From the NCBI GenBank assembly GCA_963402885.1, contig OY727093.1, positions 14,749,501 to 14,813,500 of the forward strand: 64,000 nucleotides of DNA, written 5' to 3'. Shown here piece by piece: positions 1 through 15,200 of the stretch. A program made the position numbers and the translations under genes. The notes below the pieces were generated by a model. It saw nothing but the letters and a program-made list of their open reading frames with translations. It did not search any database and was not told the origin of the DNA. The number at the start of each line of letters is the position of its first letter. Position 1 is the stretch's first letter. The DNA comes from Antedon bifida. Its lineage: Eukaryota > Echinodermata > Crinoidea > Comatulida > Antedonidae.

Positions 1-92
1 ATCACCAACAAATGATAAAATTAACACTTTCTATTTACAAGAATAGTATCAATAATGAACACATAGCCTGAATATAACATTGACCTAAATAC

Positions 93-284
93 CTCAACAG
101 GTTCATTGGCTGGTGGGGCTCATCCGACAACGCAGTAGGTCGTTGATAAGGCTCTTGAATACGTTGAATGGTGTTTTCAATCTTTTGTAACTCACTGCCC
201 TCTGGACTTCGTCGATTACTGCACTCATTCACCAAACAATCGCAAACGTCGTTCAACAAATCAGCTTTCTCTTTCGCTTGGGCA
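93..284 (-). CDS. SNCAIP: SNCAIP coding exon 11
   Basis: 192 bases, phase 2 at both ends, donor TTGAG|gtattt. The acceptor (tacattcgtag) has a weak pyrimidine tract, so the start is less certain than the rest. Encodes a helical stretch AQAKEKADLLNDVCDCLVNE followed by a Pro/Gln-rich segment. The gene continues leftward. Confidence 0.6.
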
Positions 285-3200
285 CTACGAATGTAAACAT
301 CGGTTGAAGTGATAAGTTAAAATCATTGGTTTCTCTACTTGATTGTCCGCAATGAAGTATCATTAAAAAAAATGCTATTTTGACATTCCTATGAGATTTT
401 ATTGGATATGTTAAGAATCCCAGGTGGCCAATACAAAGGGAAATTGAAAGTATGTTTGTAATTTAAATAGCTCGGAATTTCTCCTGTCCACCTGTGTATT
501 GGGTTAAGTATTTCAGGAATGCGTGATTTGAAGAGTTTCCTGAAATGGGTGATTGAGACACCTGGCCCTTGCTTCTGAGTTATCAAACCAAGTATCTTTT
601 GTATTTGTACCAGTGAAACTTCCTCAACAAACTATGCCTCATATTTAATGTCACGATGACCTTGAAATAGTTGAAAGTATGTACTTTCTAGGAGGTGAAT
701 TTATTTCAAAATCATTCAACTACTTTATAATTAAATGATAAGATTAAAAGATAGAAAAAACAACTTTCCATTTCAAGTGTTTAGTTAATGCCTACTAATA
801 GACTACAAATATAGTAGCGTGTATTTTAAACAAGGCAATTTACAGTAATCAAATGAAAGAGTTTTAAATCAAGTTTTTATTTTTTAATAATTTAATCTGA
901 AAAGAATTATTCACAGATACTCAATGTAATGTCATGTGGAATATATTTTTTAAATGTTTAAATGTTGAATAAACACAAGTAGAGTCAGGTTTGTGGTACA
1001 CTACATGTTTTTTAAAAAGGAAATAAAAATAGAGAAATTTTTTAATTTATTTCCTTTTTGAAAACACATATACCGTAAATCGTACTTCACTAATTTTGAA
1101 TTTGTTTTTCTATTTGTTGTTTATTTATTTTATTGTTGTTTTGTAATGGTTTCCAATAATCAACAATCAAGTATTGAAATTAACATAATTGTGAATAACT
1201 AATTTGAATAAACTCACCTGGAATTTGAATCTTTGTCTTTGCTTTGTAAATGCATCATATCAAGTTTTTTAATCAGCATACTCGTTAGACTTTTATATTC
1301 TGCTCTAACTTCATCAACTTTCTTCATCAAATCTGTCTTTTGCATCTGAATCAAACCATCTGTGCAAGCAACAGCCTAGAAAATAAATTTAACAACATTT
1401 AAGAAAATCTAAATAAAACATATATACAATATAGTAATTCACCACAGAAATGTATAGTTTTATCTACTTCTTGTACTTTTATTGTAGATTTTAAAATTTA
1501 AATGTATTCTCTATTTCATTGGCTAGATAGAATCTTGAAGTAACACATATAAAGAGAGACAACATGCACCATAACAGATCGGGACATCTTTTTATCTTCA
1601 TTTAATTTACGTCCTAATTATGTAAACCACATGTTTATTATCATATTTGCTAATAATTGACATTTATGATTGATTTTAGCAGCATATTCATCAATCAATC
1701 AAAAAAGGAGTGATAGATTTGTTCAATGTCTGTTGCGTGTAAGGCGCAGTGACACAAGGGGCTATCACTTCACCGTCCTAATTCTTTTAAAATTATGCGT
1801 AGTATTCAGTTTAAATGTTTGAATTTCAAAATTGAGTAAATCAATGTTAACTTTTTGGTTAAACCAAAATTGAGAGTTTTAAATACTATATATGAATCTT
1901 ATTACAATGTCAATCATTTTATGTGTCATCTAAATCACATATTTAAATCATGGTTATCATTAATAGTAAATATACCTCATGTAATTTTTTTTTTAATGTA
2001 CGCAAGCGAATTGGGTACACTGGACCTACAGTGTATAGCACTACAAAACGCTTTGATTTTTGTTACATTAGTGGTTAATGTTATATTAGTGGTTGATTGT
2101 TACATTAGTGGGTGATGCAACCCCAAGCAGATTACAACCTGCTTTAAATTGCTTTCTGGACTAGTAGTAGTGTCAGTATGTGATATTAGAGTAAATCATA
2201 CACAGAGAGATAGATGAATCCTGTATCTCTATATATGACGTGGCACTTTACTACAGTAAAACTTCTCCTTTGGGACACCACTAATAAGTTGACACTTTAA
2301 AACAAGAGGCAATATTTGGTTTTTTTTAAACTATGTCCAATTCTCATTTAGAGGGCACCCCTATTAAGAGGACACTACTGTATGCTGGTCCCAATTGTGT
2401 CTCTTTAATAGAGGTTCTACTATAATTATCTTAATGACGATACATAAGAGGTTCTTACGTCATCTAATCTCGACTTTAACACAGTGTTCTCTTGCTCAAT
2501 CCTGTTGAGGAAAAAATACATATCTTTAACCATATCATAATTATATTGACTTGCTTGAATATATTTTGCTGTTTAATGATTGAGGTGGCATTAATTATTA
2601 CAATGACACTACAGGCAGCATTTATTTGAGTAACACACTTAATTGTGAGAAGTACTTATTTTTTTTAGTGGTGGTCCCACATTACTTGTCATAGTTATTC
2701 TAAAAAAAGTTACGTTAAAATTAAGAAAGCACAAAAATTATAAACGTTTTTTATTTATAAACGTAACTTTATATTCTATTTTAAGTTATGTTTATACAAA
2801 AATATTGTTGATCATATTATAATACTTATTTGTCAGAAGCACTTTTGTGAAAGGTAGAACTTTTACTTTTTTTACAGCATTAACCAAACGATAACATTTT
2901 CCCGTAGAGAGGATTGTCATGTGACAATAAATCATATCTTTTTCACTCTACTTTTTAACTTAAGATTCATAAGAGAGAGATTCATCGGAAAGGGAGGGAT
3001 CACACTGTCAAGTAAATGCATGAATTAGCAATCACAAAGATTAATTATTAAATTAGGTAAGTTCAAGTTCAAGTTCAGATTTATTGATCCACCTAAGTCC
3101 AGGTCAACACCTAGTGTAGATATCCTACCCTGGGGCTGAGGAAACACAAACACCAAATTGATTTAACAACTTGTGATAAGAAATGCAACAGGTTACTGAA

Positions 3201-6200
3201 TAATACAATAATATAGATTAAATAAAGTTATTCTAGGATTAGAAATTTATTTTTAGCTAAGCTTTTAAGATAAGCAGTAATAACAATATTTTGTTTTTCA
3301 ATGAAAAAAACAAACTTATAACAAGAGAATTAGAAGGTTCCCCAGCGCGAATGGTGGCAGATGGATTGGAGTACAACGGGTTCGTTTTAATTCAAAATTA
3401 AATAACTTCATAATGTCCTATTCAAAGTTTGATTTTATTCATCTTTATTTTTTTGGGAGAAAATACATCTTCGAGAGATTTCAAAAATCAATTTATGAAA
3501 AATGTGATGTTATACTTCAAAGGATTATAAAATACATTAAAAATGTAAGTTAACATACTCTCTTAGCTCCCGCTGAAGACGAACAACCTGATCTGACAGT
3601 GTAGAACATGCTTCAACAACGACCAAAAACTGGGCACATGATGAAAATCCATGCTTAAGAGCCAGCGTACAAGGTGTTTGTTGCTTTTTGTTTAATAATG
3701 TTATATCTTGATTATACTCAACCAATGTCTAATAAATAGAAAAAAAAATGTAATTATGAAAGAAACAATAATTGTTCTCTAAATGCATCACCAGCTCTTG
3801 GAAAGAGCTGAATACATGTATATATGTCCGGTTGGACAGCTTTTTCTCACTCACACAGATTTCCTCATCATTAATGTTTCAAATTAATTAATTCATATTC
3901 AGTGGTTTATAATAATAATAATATCCTGGATTTATATAGCGCCTAATGAAACTTCTAAGCGCTGAACATTATTACCATAGTCATTTTTTAACACGTATGG
4001 AAACATACTCCCATAATGCACATAGTAATCAGCGCAAATTTGTGTCTTGATCAAACCGGGTTCCCATTTATACACCTGGGTGGAGAGAGGCAAACGTAAG
4101 TAAAGTATCTTGCCTAAGGATACAAGCAATCCGGCGAGAGTTGGATTCGAACCTCGATCTCACGACCAGTAGTCGAACGTCCAACACACTGCGCCACACG
4201 CCCTTACTTTAGAATGTCTTCTATGCCTGTAAACGTTTATATAATATATATATATAAATCCAAAGGCAAATTAATGAAAAAATAACAATGCAGTGGGTAT
4301 CAGTGGCTGGATCTCAATGGAGATACAAAAAAAAAATGCAAAAAGCTAAAACAAAACGAAAAATAAAGCAGTTAAAAATAAATTGCAGAGCTGTCCGGCA
4401 ACACTAGCCCTTTCTTAGTGTAAGTGAAAGTACTTATACTGCGTCTGTGGTGCATATATATATATATACATACTGTACAAAAAGTAAAATCAACAGTATA
4501 ACAAACACATTTCTAAAAGGTCACAATCATTCTTGTATGACATTACTTAAACTTAAATATTATACTTTTAATTCCATTTTTCTTTATACATAATCTAAAA
4601 TTTCAATTAATTTAAAAAGGCATATTGTTATATTTTTTTCTACATGTTATCAAATATCCTATGTTTTTTTTATTTGCTTTTCTTATGTCATTTATTGTAT
4701 CATCATGTTTTTTATATCTTGCCCATGTGCACTGAGTATTCAGTTTGCAAACTTACGGGATGATAGAGATGGGACAAGATAATACAATCACAAGTTCAAA
4801 AGGAACACATTTCAACTTCCTTTCATGTCATATTACAAAAATAATTTGCATAAACAAACTTACAGCCAATCACGACAGAATAGTATGTGACATCTATGAG
4901 GTCAAGTGCAAAAAACACCTTTTGTTTCCCTCTTTCCCTTCTGCCAAACTATAAAAGGCGCCAAAAGAATCCTAGTACTCAAATATCAACTATAGACATC
5001 TGATAAAAACCAGCAACAGCTGGCTATTTTCAATTTTAATAAGTTTTTTTTTTCTTAAACAAAAAGTCAAAATTTACATTTTTATTTTAACCATTATTGA
5101 TCCTGTGGGAATTAGACAGGAAAATAGTATACTTGTATTTGATTACAAAAGTCAGGGGTTAGATCACATTTGATTAAAAATGTGATAATCATATCTTATA
5201 TTTAAAGGATATATTCCTACTTAAAAAATATCTACAAATATAAGGTTCTATGAGAATATGTGAAACTTAAAACAATATCAAAGGTATAGTCTCTAATTAA
5301 AGAAAGATACTGAGTTTCATAAAAAACAATACTTAACTTAACTCTGGTAAATACATTTTGGATATCAAATACAGATTTGGACAATTGAAATTATAATTTC
5401 TGTATGTCAACCAAAACATTTTTCGGAATTTTGGGGTTTAAGAGACATCGTATGTTTAATAATATGAAAAAAAATGCTCTCCCTTTAATATAAATAGGTA
5501 ATTCCTCCGGTGGTACTAGTCAGAGGAAATACTACTAAAATGTATAAGAGGTGCTGTCTATCTACATTACCATTATGTATGGATACATATTTTCTTGATA
5601 AAAACTAGCAAAAAGTCCCACAATCACTGTCAACATTTAGTAAAAACATAGGTATTTTGAACTACTATGAAAAATTGTTTGTCAAAAATTCCAAATGGTT
5701 GCAATCTTTATGTATAATCTTTATATAATTGTAGTGGCACTAGCTTGATAATTAAACATGTTTGCTTATATCAATCCAATTGTTGTGGTTCGTTTTCCTT
5801 GTGGAGTCATGGCCAAAGCACAAGAATGCCTGCTTTAAATCTAGTATTAGTAATTAAAAAAAACATCAAACGAGTTCTCACATCTTAGTTTTTTGGTTCT
5901 CTTCATGAGATCCTTTAGAAAAAAGAATTAATGTTTGCAATTCACACAAATTTTCCCAACAAGGGAAAACATAATCCAAATCAAATTTACTTAAATAGGT
6001 TCCACTTTTGTGTTGAAATCAACAACAGGCAACAGACATTTAAATTTAGTTTTTTTTCTTCAAGAAAACTGTTTTAAATTATTGAATCATAAATCCCATT
6101 AGACTACATTTCTGGGTCGACAAAATATTCTTTAAAGAACTGCTAATGTACAATATCAAGAAATAAATTTAAGTTAGCAGGAGAAAAACTTTAAAATTTA

Positions 6201-9200
6201 TTCAGAATAATAATAAATCCCTGTAGGTATTATTCTGGGTCAATAAGTCAAAAGTGGCTACACATTAGTTACGTTTAGTATCAAACGAGAGGGACTACGT
6301 GAAAACTACACAATCGGGTGTAACAGACATAAATGCGCATGCTCGCAACATGAGACAAAATCATGACACTACCGATGTGTTCAAATACAGCATAGCTGTT
6401 AACAAGTCTATTAAGTAATTAAAGTTTCAGAATTTGCACAGATGTTTGTATTCTATTGTTCTTGGTCTGTGCCATGTTGTTTTATAAAAAAGTATATCTA
6501 AAATTGAAGTAAATAACAAATTTTAATATAATGATTATGAAACAATGGTTGCTAGCCTGTTCATCTAGGTTTGTTTCACAATCTTTTAGTTGAAGACAAG
6601 GGATCTGTCCAATTCATTTAATCATATTTGCCAAAATCGTTTTTAACTTTTCCTAAACCAGATCTAGCCTGTCATCTGTATGCTGTTTTGCTAGGCTGAA
6701 TAAGTTTTTCTATTGAGCTTCTTTCAAAGGGCTTCTAATATTATTAGTGTTTTTAAAAGTGTTTTACTTTATTCATAGTTACTGTAGCCATCTATCATCT
6801 TTACCATTTATTATTATACATTAATTGTATTCATCAATTAATGTAGAGGGTGCATCTACTGCGACACCTGACATTGTTTTGCTCTTCATAATTTTAATCT
6901 TTTTACTGTGTAAAGTGTTTTGACGATATTTTCAATATTTGTGTGTATTTTTTTAATGTATATCAACTGATATGAAGAGCCCAAGATAGGAAGCAGAGAA
7001 CAAAATCCATGGTTTTTAAGAATTAAATTTGTTTAGGTTGAGTACAATTTGTTACAAAAGGACATCAAAAAATTGCAAAAAAGTCAATGAACGAAATAAA
7101 AATTCCTGGCAACATCTACTTTGGAAATCTAAGTGACAGCAGCCATGAATGAGAACACCGTATGCCATGATTATCATCCTCAAAGAAGGATACAGGAAAA
7201 GATGTCTGGATATGCTTACTTCCAGTCCCCTTCCACTAGGTTCTTGAGGTATCTCAGCTGTTGATGGCAAACAAATGACTGACATCTTACTAAATTGGAA
7301 AAGATTGTTGATGACTGTGAAAACATTGGTGTCCCCCCGAGATCTACAACTAATCGTGTGGATTAGTAACAGATTGAAATTGTGCTGGTCTAAATAAAGA
7401 AGCGGAATTAGTTTGATAATTCAGTATCAAGGATGATATTAACTGATATTGAAAAAGTGTGAATATAGGTATTGGTAGACTGACCTGGACGCAGGGTAGA
7501 TGACCATACTTTGCGGAGAGATGGGCTGGTGTGTTACCTTTGTTGTCTAACACATCAAGAGGAAGATCCTCATTAAGCATGTATGACAGCAACCACCTTA
7601 AGCATGATTCCTGAAAATAGAAAAAAAAATATCAAGTGAAATTTTACTACCTATTAAAATAAAAACATTAGAATTAAATTACAAAATAAATATTTAAGTT
7701 TGAAGGTTTCCATTTCTAACAGTTGGAAAAGGTTACAAGATGCATGTTGGCAAAATTTAATTTAATGTGTCATTTTTCAAAAGATCATGTTAAACAACTG
7801 ACGTGTTAACCATATAGTCAAGTTAAACATTACGACAAAATGATAATCTTTTTAGATTATCTTAATGCATTATCTGAAATATATCTTTCACATAGATCCT
7901 GTAGAAGCACCTGTTGAACAGACACTATTAATCTGGTGAACCTCAGAAGCCTCAGGGTTCTTATTCTGGCGATGGTCATGCAAAATGTGTCATCAGTATA
8001 GGATAAAACAATTGTTAACACCAGAAATATAACTACTAGTAAATACAACTAGAACCTCTCTTTTGAGACATCCCTATTCAGGGAACAGGCCTATCAAGAG
8101 AAAACAAGGGTAATATAACACTATACACCTCTATTAAGGGGACAAAAATCTAAATGAATGCATTATCCTTCTAAGATCTAAATATTAGCATAAAGTTTCA
8201 TTTCAATTTATTTTAAAGGTTTCTGAATACATATATATATGAAGTCATCTTAGTTCATCTTCGTTTTATTTATATATTTATGTATATATAGTATGATCAT
8301 GGTATATTTTGAGCTACCCTGTTTCTGCTAAAAGTACTTCTTAGGTTTTTTTTCTTCCAAAACTATACAATTCATGAGCCGGAAGTCTGTTCGACCCATA
8401 GTATCTTGTCTTTTTGAATGGTAGTTCTTATGGTCTATTCTTAGTATGCTTGTTTTGTGGAAAAGTTCACTCCAAATTCTGCATTAATTCCATTTGAGAT
8501 TGTTTTATAAACTTCGGTGTCCCTTTTGAGTTCTTCGGTATATACGGCATATATTTATGAGACACATTTCTACTGCCAACCAAAAAACCGTAAACTATAC
8601 TGTAGAAATATTTTTGGCAGCAGAAACAGGGCCATGGAAACAGAACAAAATAAATCAATAAAAGAAAAAAAAAATCCAGCAAACCTATCAACCAACAACT
8701 CAAGCAACCTATCAATTATATTCGTTTAACTCAAATTCTGACTTGTCAGACTTTATCACTCAGCCAGCCACCCAGATAATAGTTTTACTGCACTAATAAC
8801 TCGTCACAATGTATCACTTATTGGTTCTGTAAATTGTGTGTCCATGAAAAAGTAGGGGTTATCATGACTCAACAGAAAAGCCTTGTTGGTTCTAAACATG
8901 AGTAACAAAACTGGTATCGTCGGTGATTAACTCAACCATCGTATTAGTTGTACCAATTTTATTGAGATTATTACTAATTGATTATATCAAGGATATCATT
9001 TAGATACAAGTTGTGGTTAATAATCATGATTGTTTAGGCTTAAGAGCTTGAGTTATTGATTTATAATTAAATACTCAAAACTACCATTACAAATCACCTT
9101 AGAATATAATAGAATTTAATTGGAAGGGTCTTTAGAATTAAGTGCAGAACATCATATCTTTTGCATTGTAATTTGCAAAATTTAGGGGGAGCCTGGGCCG

Positions 9201-12200
9201 CCTATGAACACCTAATTGCACATTGTTAACACTACAGCATAAGAGTAATAGACAAATAGACAGGAAAGTCCTTTTCTCTCAGTAGTGTTATGAAAGTGAA
9301 ATTATTACTGGCAAGTATCCATGTTAATTTTTTGTTTGTATTACAAAATTAAATTACAATACACTTACACTTCTTGCCCTCACAAAGTTTTGGATAGAAG
9401 GGTTGAGAGGGGGCAGGTGTACGTGTAGGCCCTATGTATCAGGCATTTATTAATAAAATGTTGAGTTTGCATATGACAAACTTTATAGTTGATGATTGAA
9501 GGTTATGCGGTATTTGACGATGATCAATCCATCAACACCGATGCAACTTAATATCCCTACAGTGTATGAATCACCAAAGTTGACAACCCCATCACCTTCA
9601 TCAACCTCTAAGTGATATTTGGCAGAGTACTCTCCACTGTTTGTTTCCTTTGAGGACCTCGCCTTAACGATCACTACCTCCGTAAATAAACCCTAACAAG
9701 GTAGCATGACATGGCTACATGAGACAGTCGTGGAGCACGAGTTAATTGGAGATTCATCGGTGTGTACACAGGGTTTTACAGTTCAAGGTCAAAACATATC
9801 ATCTTGTTCCCACTACCATTGTAGCCTACTCATTGTTTACCGTACCCATCTGATTCATATGATTAAGATGTTGATGGGTATCTCTCAATTCCCACGTACA
9901 GGTCATGTGACCTTATAGTGTTGTTCCGTAACCACATTTATGATGACTATGACCTGATAAGTTATTGATGAGTTATAGAGTATAATCTAATTAATAATAT
10001 TAGTACAGTGATTATCATAAATATATACATTGACAATCTATTGTCAATGTTTTTTTTATCTGAGCAAACATCCAGTACCATTTCTGTACCTGAACAAATA
10101 CACCTAAACCATAAAGAAGAAAATAAGACCTTAAAGTAAGTCTTAATTGTTAAAGGTACTTCTTCTTTCCCTTTTATGAGATAGGCCCGTTGGCATATTA
10201 GACTATAACTTAAGATAATTATTTCTTTTTTCAAAAGCAAAGTAGACATACTTTCCTAAATTATAAAGTAAAGTTTGCAATCTGGAAGTAATAAACATAG
10301 CTTGTTAATAGAAGGATAAACATGTATATATCTCAAGGTACTTAAGGAGCTATTTTGTCATGATAAAAACAGTGATTACACTAAGATTTGAACACAATAC
10401 CATGCACAAGCATGTCAACCACCAAGCTTTATATGCCTTTCATATGAAATTCTACATTAGTATCTAGAAAAGAAAAAAAAACTGTTAAATTCATGTATAT
10501 TCAGAAACCTCTGGCACCGTATTTCAAGATAATTGTAGGTTAAAATCAATCATCAGGTTTTTCAATTCAGTTTCGGTTTGTGTACATGCTATAAAGAAAC
10601 AGCAATTTACACTAGGCCCTAGTTTGGGTCACAGAAAATTAGGTTAAACTTGAATCTACATGAAACACACTAAAGCAATTTATTTTTACAGTCTTAAACA
10701 TTTGTGATTTGGCAAATCTGGATACTACAAACAAATTTATTTACTGTTAAGTACTTTCTTGCCTACCATTGCATATTGTTGAATTATGGGTACATTTTGT
10801 GTGAACTCAATATTGAAAATATACATAATATTGTACACGTAATGTCTCAAATATACATATTTCTATTAAACTATAAACATGTACTGAATAAAAAAAATTG
10901 ATAATTTATTAAAAATGTTGTTTGTTTTTCTCAAAGAAAAGGATCGTTTCAACAATCACGCCTCTCATCTGTTTCATATAAATGTTGACCTCAATAAATA
11001 AAAAAGTTTGAACTAATTAAATCAACTAATATGTTATATTACATAGCCTATGTAAATACGTGAACGTGATTGGTTGAAACTGCATCACATGACTACCGCT
11101 GTGAGGATCGTAAATCATATATATACTCGAGTACAATGATATTGACTGAGTAATTTTCGCGTAATTATCGTGTCCCTGTCATTAAACATATAAAATCCAT
11201 CAAATTCTCGAGTACGATGATATTGACTGTGTAATTTTCGTGTGGCAACACTTGCATTTGCCGGTAAATAAACAAAAATCATCTACTGAGACTTGAACTC
11301 GCAACAAATTGTCACTCCATCACAAGACAACACTTCATCCGCTGCGCCACGGAACTTGCTTGAAGAAATTAATCAATTAAACTATTTAAACTATGCATAC
11401 ATAGCGCCCTCATTTGTTATTAGTCCTCCCTAGATGTGATGAAAGACCGTTTGTTATTGGTTAATACTCACAGTGGTAACTCGGTACACGTGCGACACGG
11501 CGAACATCCGGTGATTCAAATTATTATTTATTTGGCCTACCTGATAATAATATTATTATTTTTAATGTAGGCTTATTGATTGAAATTCTTGTTATTATTT
11601 AAACGACCTAGGCTAGTGAATATTTTATTGCCAAGGAATCATTAATTAGTAATTATCTGTATATTATTCTTCGCAAGGTAAGGTGTCTAGGCAGGCTTGT
11701 TTACATACAATACAAAAAGGAGGCCTAGCCTATAGCTACCCGACCCAGCAGAGTCTACTTGTTGGCTATGTAATATAACAGATATCGCCTTTTATATTAG
11801 TAAAATATAAGATTTGACATCCCTAGGGAATGATATTATGTTCTCGGGGAACATATCTATCCGCTTCAGGCAATATATATTCCCTCGAACAAAATATCAT
11901 TCCCTCGGGGATGTCAAATCTTATATTTAACCTCTAAGCAGTCAATATCTGTATAATGCTTCATCCAATTTTTATCAACTATATAACTTATGTTATTTTA
12001 TACTATAGTCAATTTGCTTTTACAAAATTGTTAAATTTTATATATCATGACAGGCTATGGGCCTAAAATCTAAACATTTGTGACAAATATTTTATCAAAT
12101 GGGTAATATTATTCTGAAAGATAACACGGAGTCGGGGAAGCGTACAAACCCCGGACAACACCAGGTGCCGATCGTTGCGGTGCGTCTGGGGATATAATAG

Positions 12201-15200
12201 CATATGTTGTGTCACTAGAATCGCAATAGCGGACAGGTGCTTGCTTCAATTCTACAAGTCATTGCGATAATTTTCTGACTCACATTCATACAATAAAATT
12301 TATGAAAAATTTAATATTGTAGACTTTTATAGTACTAAATTCTATGTGAAGTAATGAAGTTTAATATAAAATAAGCATAGGCCATTTAGTACTGTATGAT
12401 ATTAAAATTAACCATGGTGTTATAGGAGGATACACAATGAAATTCATTTTACTACAACAATTATCCATTTGTCAAATGCAAGATCTGAAATCAGACACAC
12501 AGTTTTCAATAACTTCTAAAGACTGAAAATTGAGAATAAGGGTAAATTTGGATTTTTTTTTTCTAGAACCTGGCTTGTATTTTTAAATAACTTTTAATAT
12601 TTTTTTATAACTTTTATAATTATAATATTTTTAAATAGATAAAACTAAAATAAAGTTAAAACTTGTAAATATTATAGTTATAAAAGCTTTCCACATTTAT
12701 ATAATTAGTTGTAATATTTCTATTTGCTGGAGAAATACAAACTAAAATATATTAAAAATCAATTTTTTTAAATAATAAAAAGATAAGTTCAGTGTGATCT
12801 TCAAAAGACAAGCAGCATGTCTTCAATTATAAGTTCTAAATAAAGTGAATTTGTAAAAAGAATTTATTTAATAGTTGGCAAAAAGAATATGAAGTAATTC
12901 CGCATTTAGTTTAATGGATTGGGGCAAAGCACATGGGAGGCAAGGGGAGGATATGATAAATTGCAAGGGAGTAATAGCAAGTAGTTATTGAGTGGAGCCA
13001 TGGGGACACAAACATAGATAGATATAAGCTATAAGAGAATAGCAATTTGTTATAATGAAAGAAAATAAAGAAAACGATTTCAATGAATGGCATTACATAA
13101 AAGCAACAGTTGATAACTTGTTATTCCTTGATGCAAGCAATTCAAAATGCTTTTGTGAATTTCTTTTGTTCGTTTTGATAAGAAAAAATGCGTATTTAAT
13201 TTTGTGGCATACCAAAAAAAAGAAGAGAAGAATGAGTAATATTTTAATGTAGAAAAAAATTATGAGATCAAACTTTTAAAAAAACAAAGAAATAGAAAAT
13301 GTACCCTTGGCATTGAGACACTGTACTCCTAATAACCTTTCCCTGTTGATGAAAAATACCAACAATTTAGGTTCAAGCTCGAATAACCCATAATTGGTTG
13401 TAGAAAACACCTAAAAAAGTCACAAAATCAGGGTATAAACCCCTGTTACAAGTCTTCAATATGATCTGATATGACCCAGATACACATTCAAATTGAAACA
13501 TTCAATTATTTTTTGTGAATTTAGGTTAAAATGAAACCAGATGAGCTTAAAACATCACATTTTGACAAGATCATTGCAATAATACCGGTAATTGGAGTCA
13601 AATTTGCGTTGATCCTTGTGGTTTGGAGGGCATAATGTGACTAAAACATCAGGAAAGACCCAGCTATTACCCAGGTTTTTCTGTTACTAATTTCTCAGAT
13701 TTGTTTCTATTCATGTTGTTGTTCTGGGTATAAAATTTTTTCACTATTCAACTAAAAATACACATACTTGGGATGGTCCAGAAATGTCTGGTTTTCCAAT
13801 GTTTTGTTATTATTTATCATCATACTTTATACCACTGCCACTGATTACTTACAGTATATGAATATCTTTTAAATATATCACTTCAAATTGAATTTTAATT
13901 TTATGCAAGTAACAATAATTGCATTACATTTATCATAGGCTTTTCAATAAGCATTTGATAAAACAAAAATTCAAAATACAGTATTTACGTATAGAATGAT
14001 ATATCATTTTACACATAAGAGTCAATACATTTCTACATATACATTGAATCTGGATAGAGTTCACTATACGGGAAGTAGTTTGTGAGTCAGTCAAACATAT
14101 TACAGTACACAACACAGAAAGAAGTTTATATCCCTACGGTATGGTGGGCCTAGAAAAAAAAACATATTACCACCGACAATTGTCAGGTTTGTATGAAGAA
14201 GTCAGGCCTTGAAAATATGATTTAACATGGGTTTATATATATGAAGATAAGTTTCTTAAAACTACTAGCAGTGATGTGAACAATGGTCTGGAGCAGATAT
14301 TTATATATCGGCATACAAAACAAAGAAGCAAACAGAACCAAATAAGGACAAGTAGAAGCATTAATCTAGAAACAATTGGCTGTGAGATATGACCAAGTAT
14401 TTAAAAAAAGGATGAAAGAGAAGATAAGATGGAAGAGCCTTAATGCGAGTGAGAATTTGTATTTTTGAAGTTATATACACTATAATAAATTGAATTAAAT
14501 TGCATACAATATGTCTTGATCATACTCAAATGTATAGGGAAATTGCACAATGTATTATAATAAAACTTAAATAACTGTTAAAAAGCAAGTGAGAATAGGC
14601 ATTTTCTCTATTTGGTTCTAAACCAAAAATCATGTTTTCTTCAAACTCTCCACACGAATCACCTAAGTCTAATATCCACCAATCAGAAGTATTAGGCAAT
14701 ATTGATCAATAATAACAATGTATGGCATTTTGTTGTTTGTTTTTTCATTAGGTGCATTAATCTATCATGTACATCAGTATCAACAATCATTAACGAATTA
14801 GCTATACTTGATAAATTCTAGCAATGAGCCAGCTAAACAACAATGAAAAAGACATGTTGGGCCTAGATAAAAAGACCTTTCAGCAATAAGCTCATGAGCT
14901 CCCTATGGAAAAGATAATGTGAGCCTAGAAATATGAACTTGGAAAGCTATGGACTGGCGGAATCCCAATGGACAAGTCAATGTGAGTTTAGAAAATGTGG
15001 ATTTACATTTCCAGCTGGGTCCCAAATGGAAACCACACTGTGGACCTAGAAAGTGTGGACTTGTATTCTAACCATCTGGCTCCCAATAGACAAGGCCTAC
15101 ATCCCTATTGATAAAATCTGCCAACTTTTCACAGATTCTACAGTTTTAGTTTATTATAACGTTTAATTCATCGCTATATAAACCTTCAATCTTGTTGGCT

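Larger units (their letters stand above)
3729..7484 (-). other. SNCAIP intron 7, 3.8 kb
   Basis: Contains the SINE at 3912 and M4 at 4265. The rest is AT-rich with many T/A runs and no supported gene. A minus-strand open stretch at 7052-7285 carries a donor-like GGAAGTAAGC, but the flanking exons join perfectly without it. Confidence 0.7.

Noticed and set aside
4130-4206. Working tRNA gene.
   Set aside because: A and B boxes are present, but the sequence runs into a SINE body and does not form a plausible acceptor stem.
7052-7285. Minus-strand open stretch with a donor-like end, considered as an extra SNCAIP exon.
   Set aside because: Exons 7 and 8 join directly to give an uninterrupted ankyrin repeat matching the vertebrate protein; an insertion here would break it.
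10027-10058. Hairpin plus T run as an intrinsic terminator.
   Set aside because: The window is eukaryotic and the hairpin is in an intron with no adjacent bacterial-type gene.
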